Source: Methylotenera sp.
GTDB taxonomy: Bacteria; Pseudomonadota; Gammaproteobacteria; Burkholderiales; Methylophilaceae
NCBI GenBank assembly: GCA_027487055.1
Contig: JAIYEJ010000304.1
Span: forward strand, 1-5,020
DNA: 5,020 nucleotides
Reading direction: 5' to 3'
The notes under the pieces are model-generated. The model made no database searches, was not told where the DNA came from, and saw only the letters and a list, made by a program, of their open reading frames with translations. This document shows, piece by piece, positions 4,801 to 5,020 of this stretch. The first letter of the stretch is position 1. Each line of letters starts with the position of its first letter. Position numbers and translations under genes: made by a program.

Positions 4801-5020
4801 ATGTTAAATAAAGTCGACACAGCTGGCATCAATCCGGTTTCAAAAGTCTCACCAGTATTGGCTGTTGAGCCTGTCGCTTCATTAATACAATCGCTTAATA
4901 ACAATGCAGAACAGTTTGTAAAAGGTCAAGAATATCAGGCGCAAGTATTATCAAAACTAGGGGATGGTACTTATACTGTAAAAGTTAAATTAGAAAATGA
5001 ACTGAAAGATACGCTCATTA
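4801..5020 (+). CDS. Probable FliK-like flagellar hook-length control protein, N-terminal part
   Basis: From ATG 4801 the frame stays open for 73 codons to the window end, beginning MLNKVDTAGINPVSKVSPVL. Residues about 42-60 (KGQEYQAQVLSKLGDGTYTV) have the small beta-strand pattern (GQ-x-AxV---LGDG-y-V-V) seen near the N-terminus of FliK-like proteins encoded after fliT in several betaproteobacteria. In such proteins a C-terminal domain that measures or signals hook completion follows, and this part is outside the window. The ribosome binding site is weak (an AAAAGAAA stretch at 4788-4795), so translation may depend on ribosomes finishing fliT 16 nt upstream. The call leans on gene order as much as on sequence; a different flagellar accessory protein is possible. 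Confidence 0.55.
   Translation, partial: MLNKVDTAGINPVSKVSPVLAVEPVASLIQSLNNNAEQFVKGQEYQAQVLSKLGDGTYTVKVKLENELKDTLI

Noticed and set aside
1..5020. CRISPR array, tRNA or rRNA gene, insertion sequence, toxin-antitoxin or defence genes
   Set aside because: No regularly spaced repeats, cloverleaf sequence, transposase or other non-flagellar reading frame was seen.

Overview
The window is a flagellar filament locus, all on the + strand, from a low-GC, AT-rich proteobacterium. The gene order (flagellin, flaG, fliD, fliS, fliT, then a FliK-like gene), the short beta-type FliT and the sigma-28 type promoters point to a betaproteobacterium. The flagellin sequence and low GC make a Methylophilaceae member such as Methylotenera the best guess, but this is inference from remembered family resemblance, not a search.

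Layout. Positions 1-65 hold the last 20 or so codons of an upstream gene whose tail looks like the C-terminal helix region of a LuxR/NarL-type DNA-binding domain. A perfect 17-bp inverted repeat overlaps its stop codon. A long AT-rich non-coding region follows (104-591). Its right half carries two sigma-28 (FliA) promoter candidates, each with an exact 11-nt spacer (361-387 and 479-505), ahead of the flagellin gene fliC (592-1749). A strong intrinsic terminator (1775-1807) separates fliC from flaG (true start 1824). Then come fliD (2227-3927), fliS (3965-4456), fliT (start 4461, end 4784) and the first 73 codons of a probable fliK-like gene (from 4801, cut by the window end). Gaps between the genes after the terminator are 46, 37, 4 and 16 nt, so they look like one operon.

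How the parts work together. FliC is the filament subunit. FlaG is a small filament-length-associated protein. FliD is the filament cap under which flagellin folds. FliS and FliT are the export chaperones expected to serve flagellin and FliD respectively. Promoters of the late flagellar sigma factor feed fliC at high level. The terminator after fliC, with no room for a promoter before flaG, suggests that the cap and chaperone genes are made at lower level by read-through.

I do not see a previously undescribed system here. The region is an ordinary flagellar operon. The points most worth a second look are the tandem sigma-28 promoters, the fliC-flaG terminator arrangement, the perfect palindrome at the left end, and a duplicated motif in an enlarged FliD.
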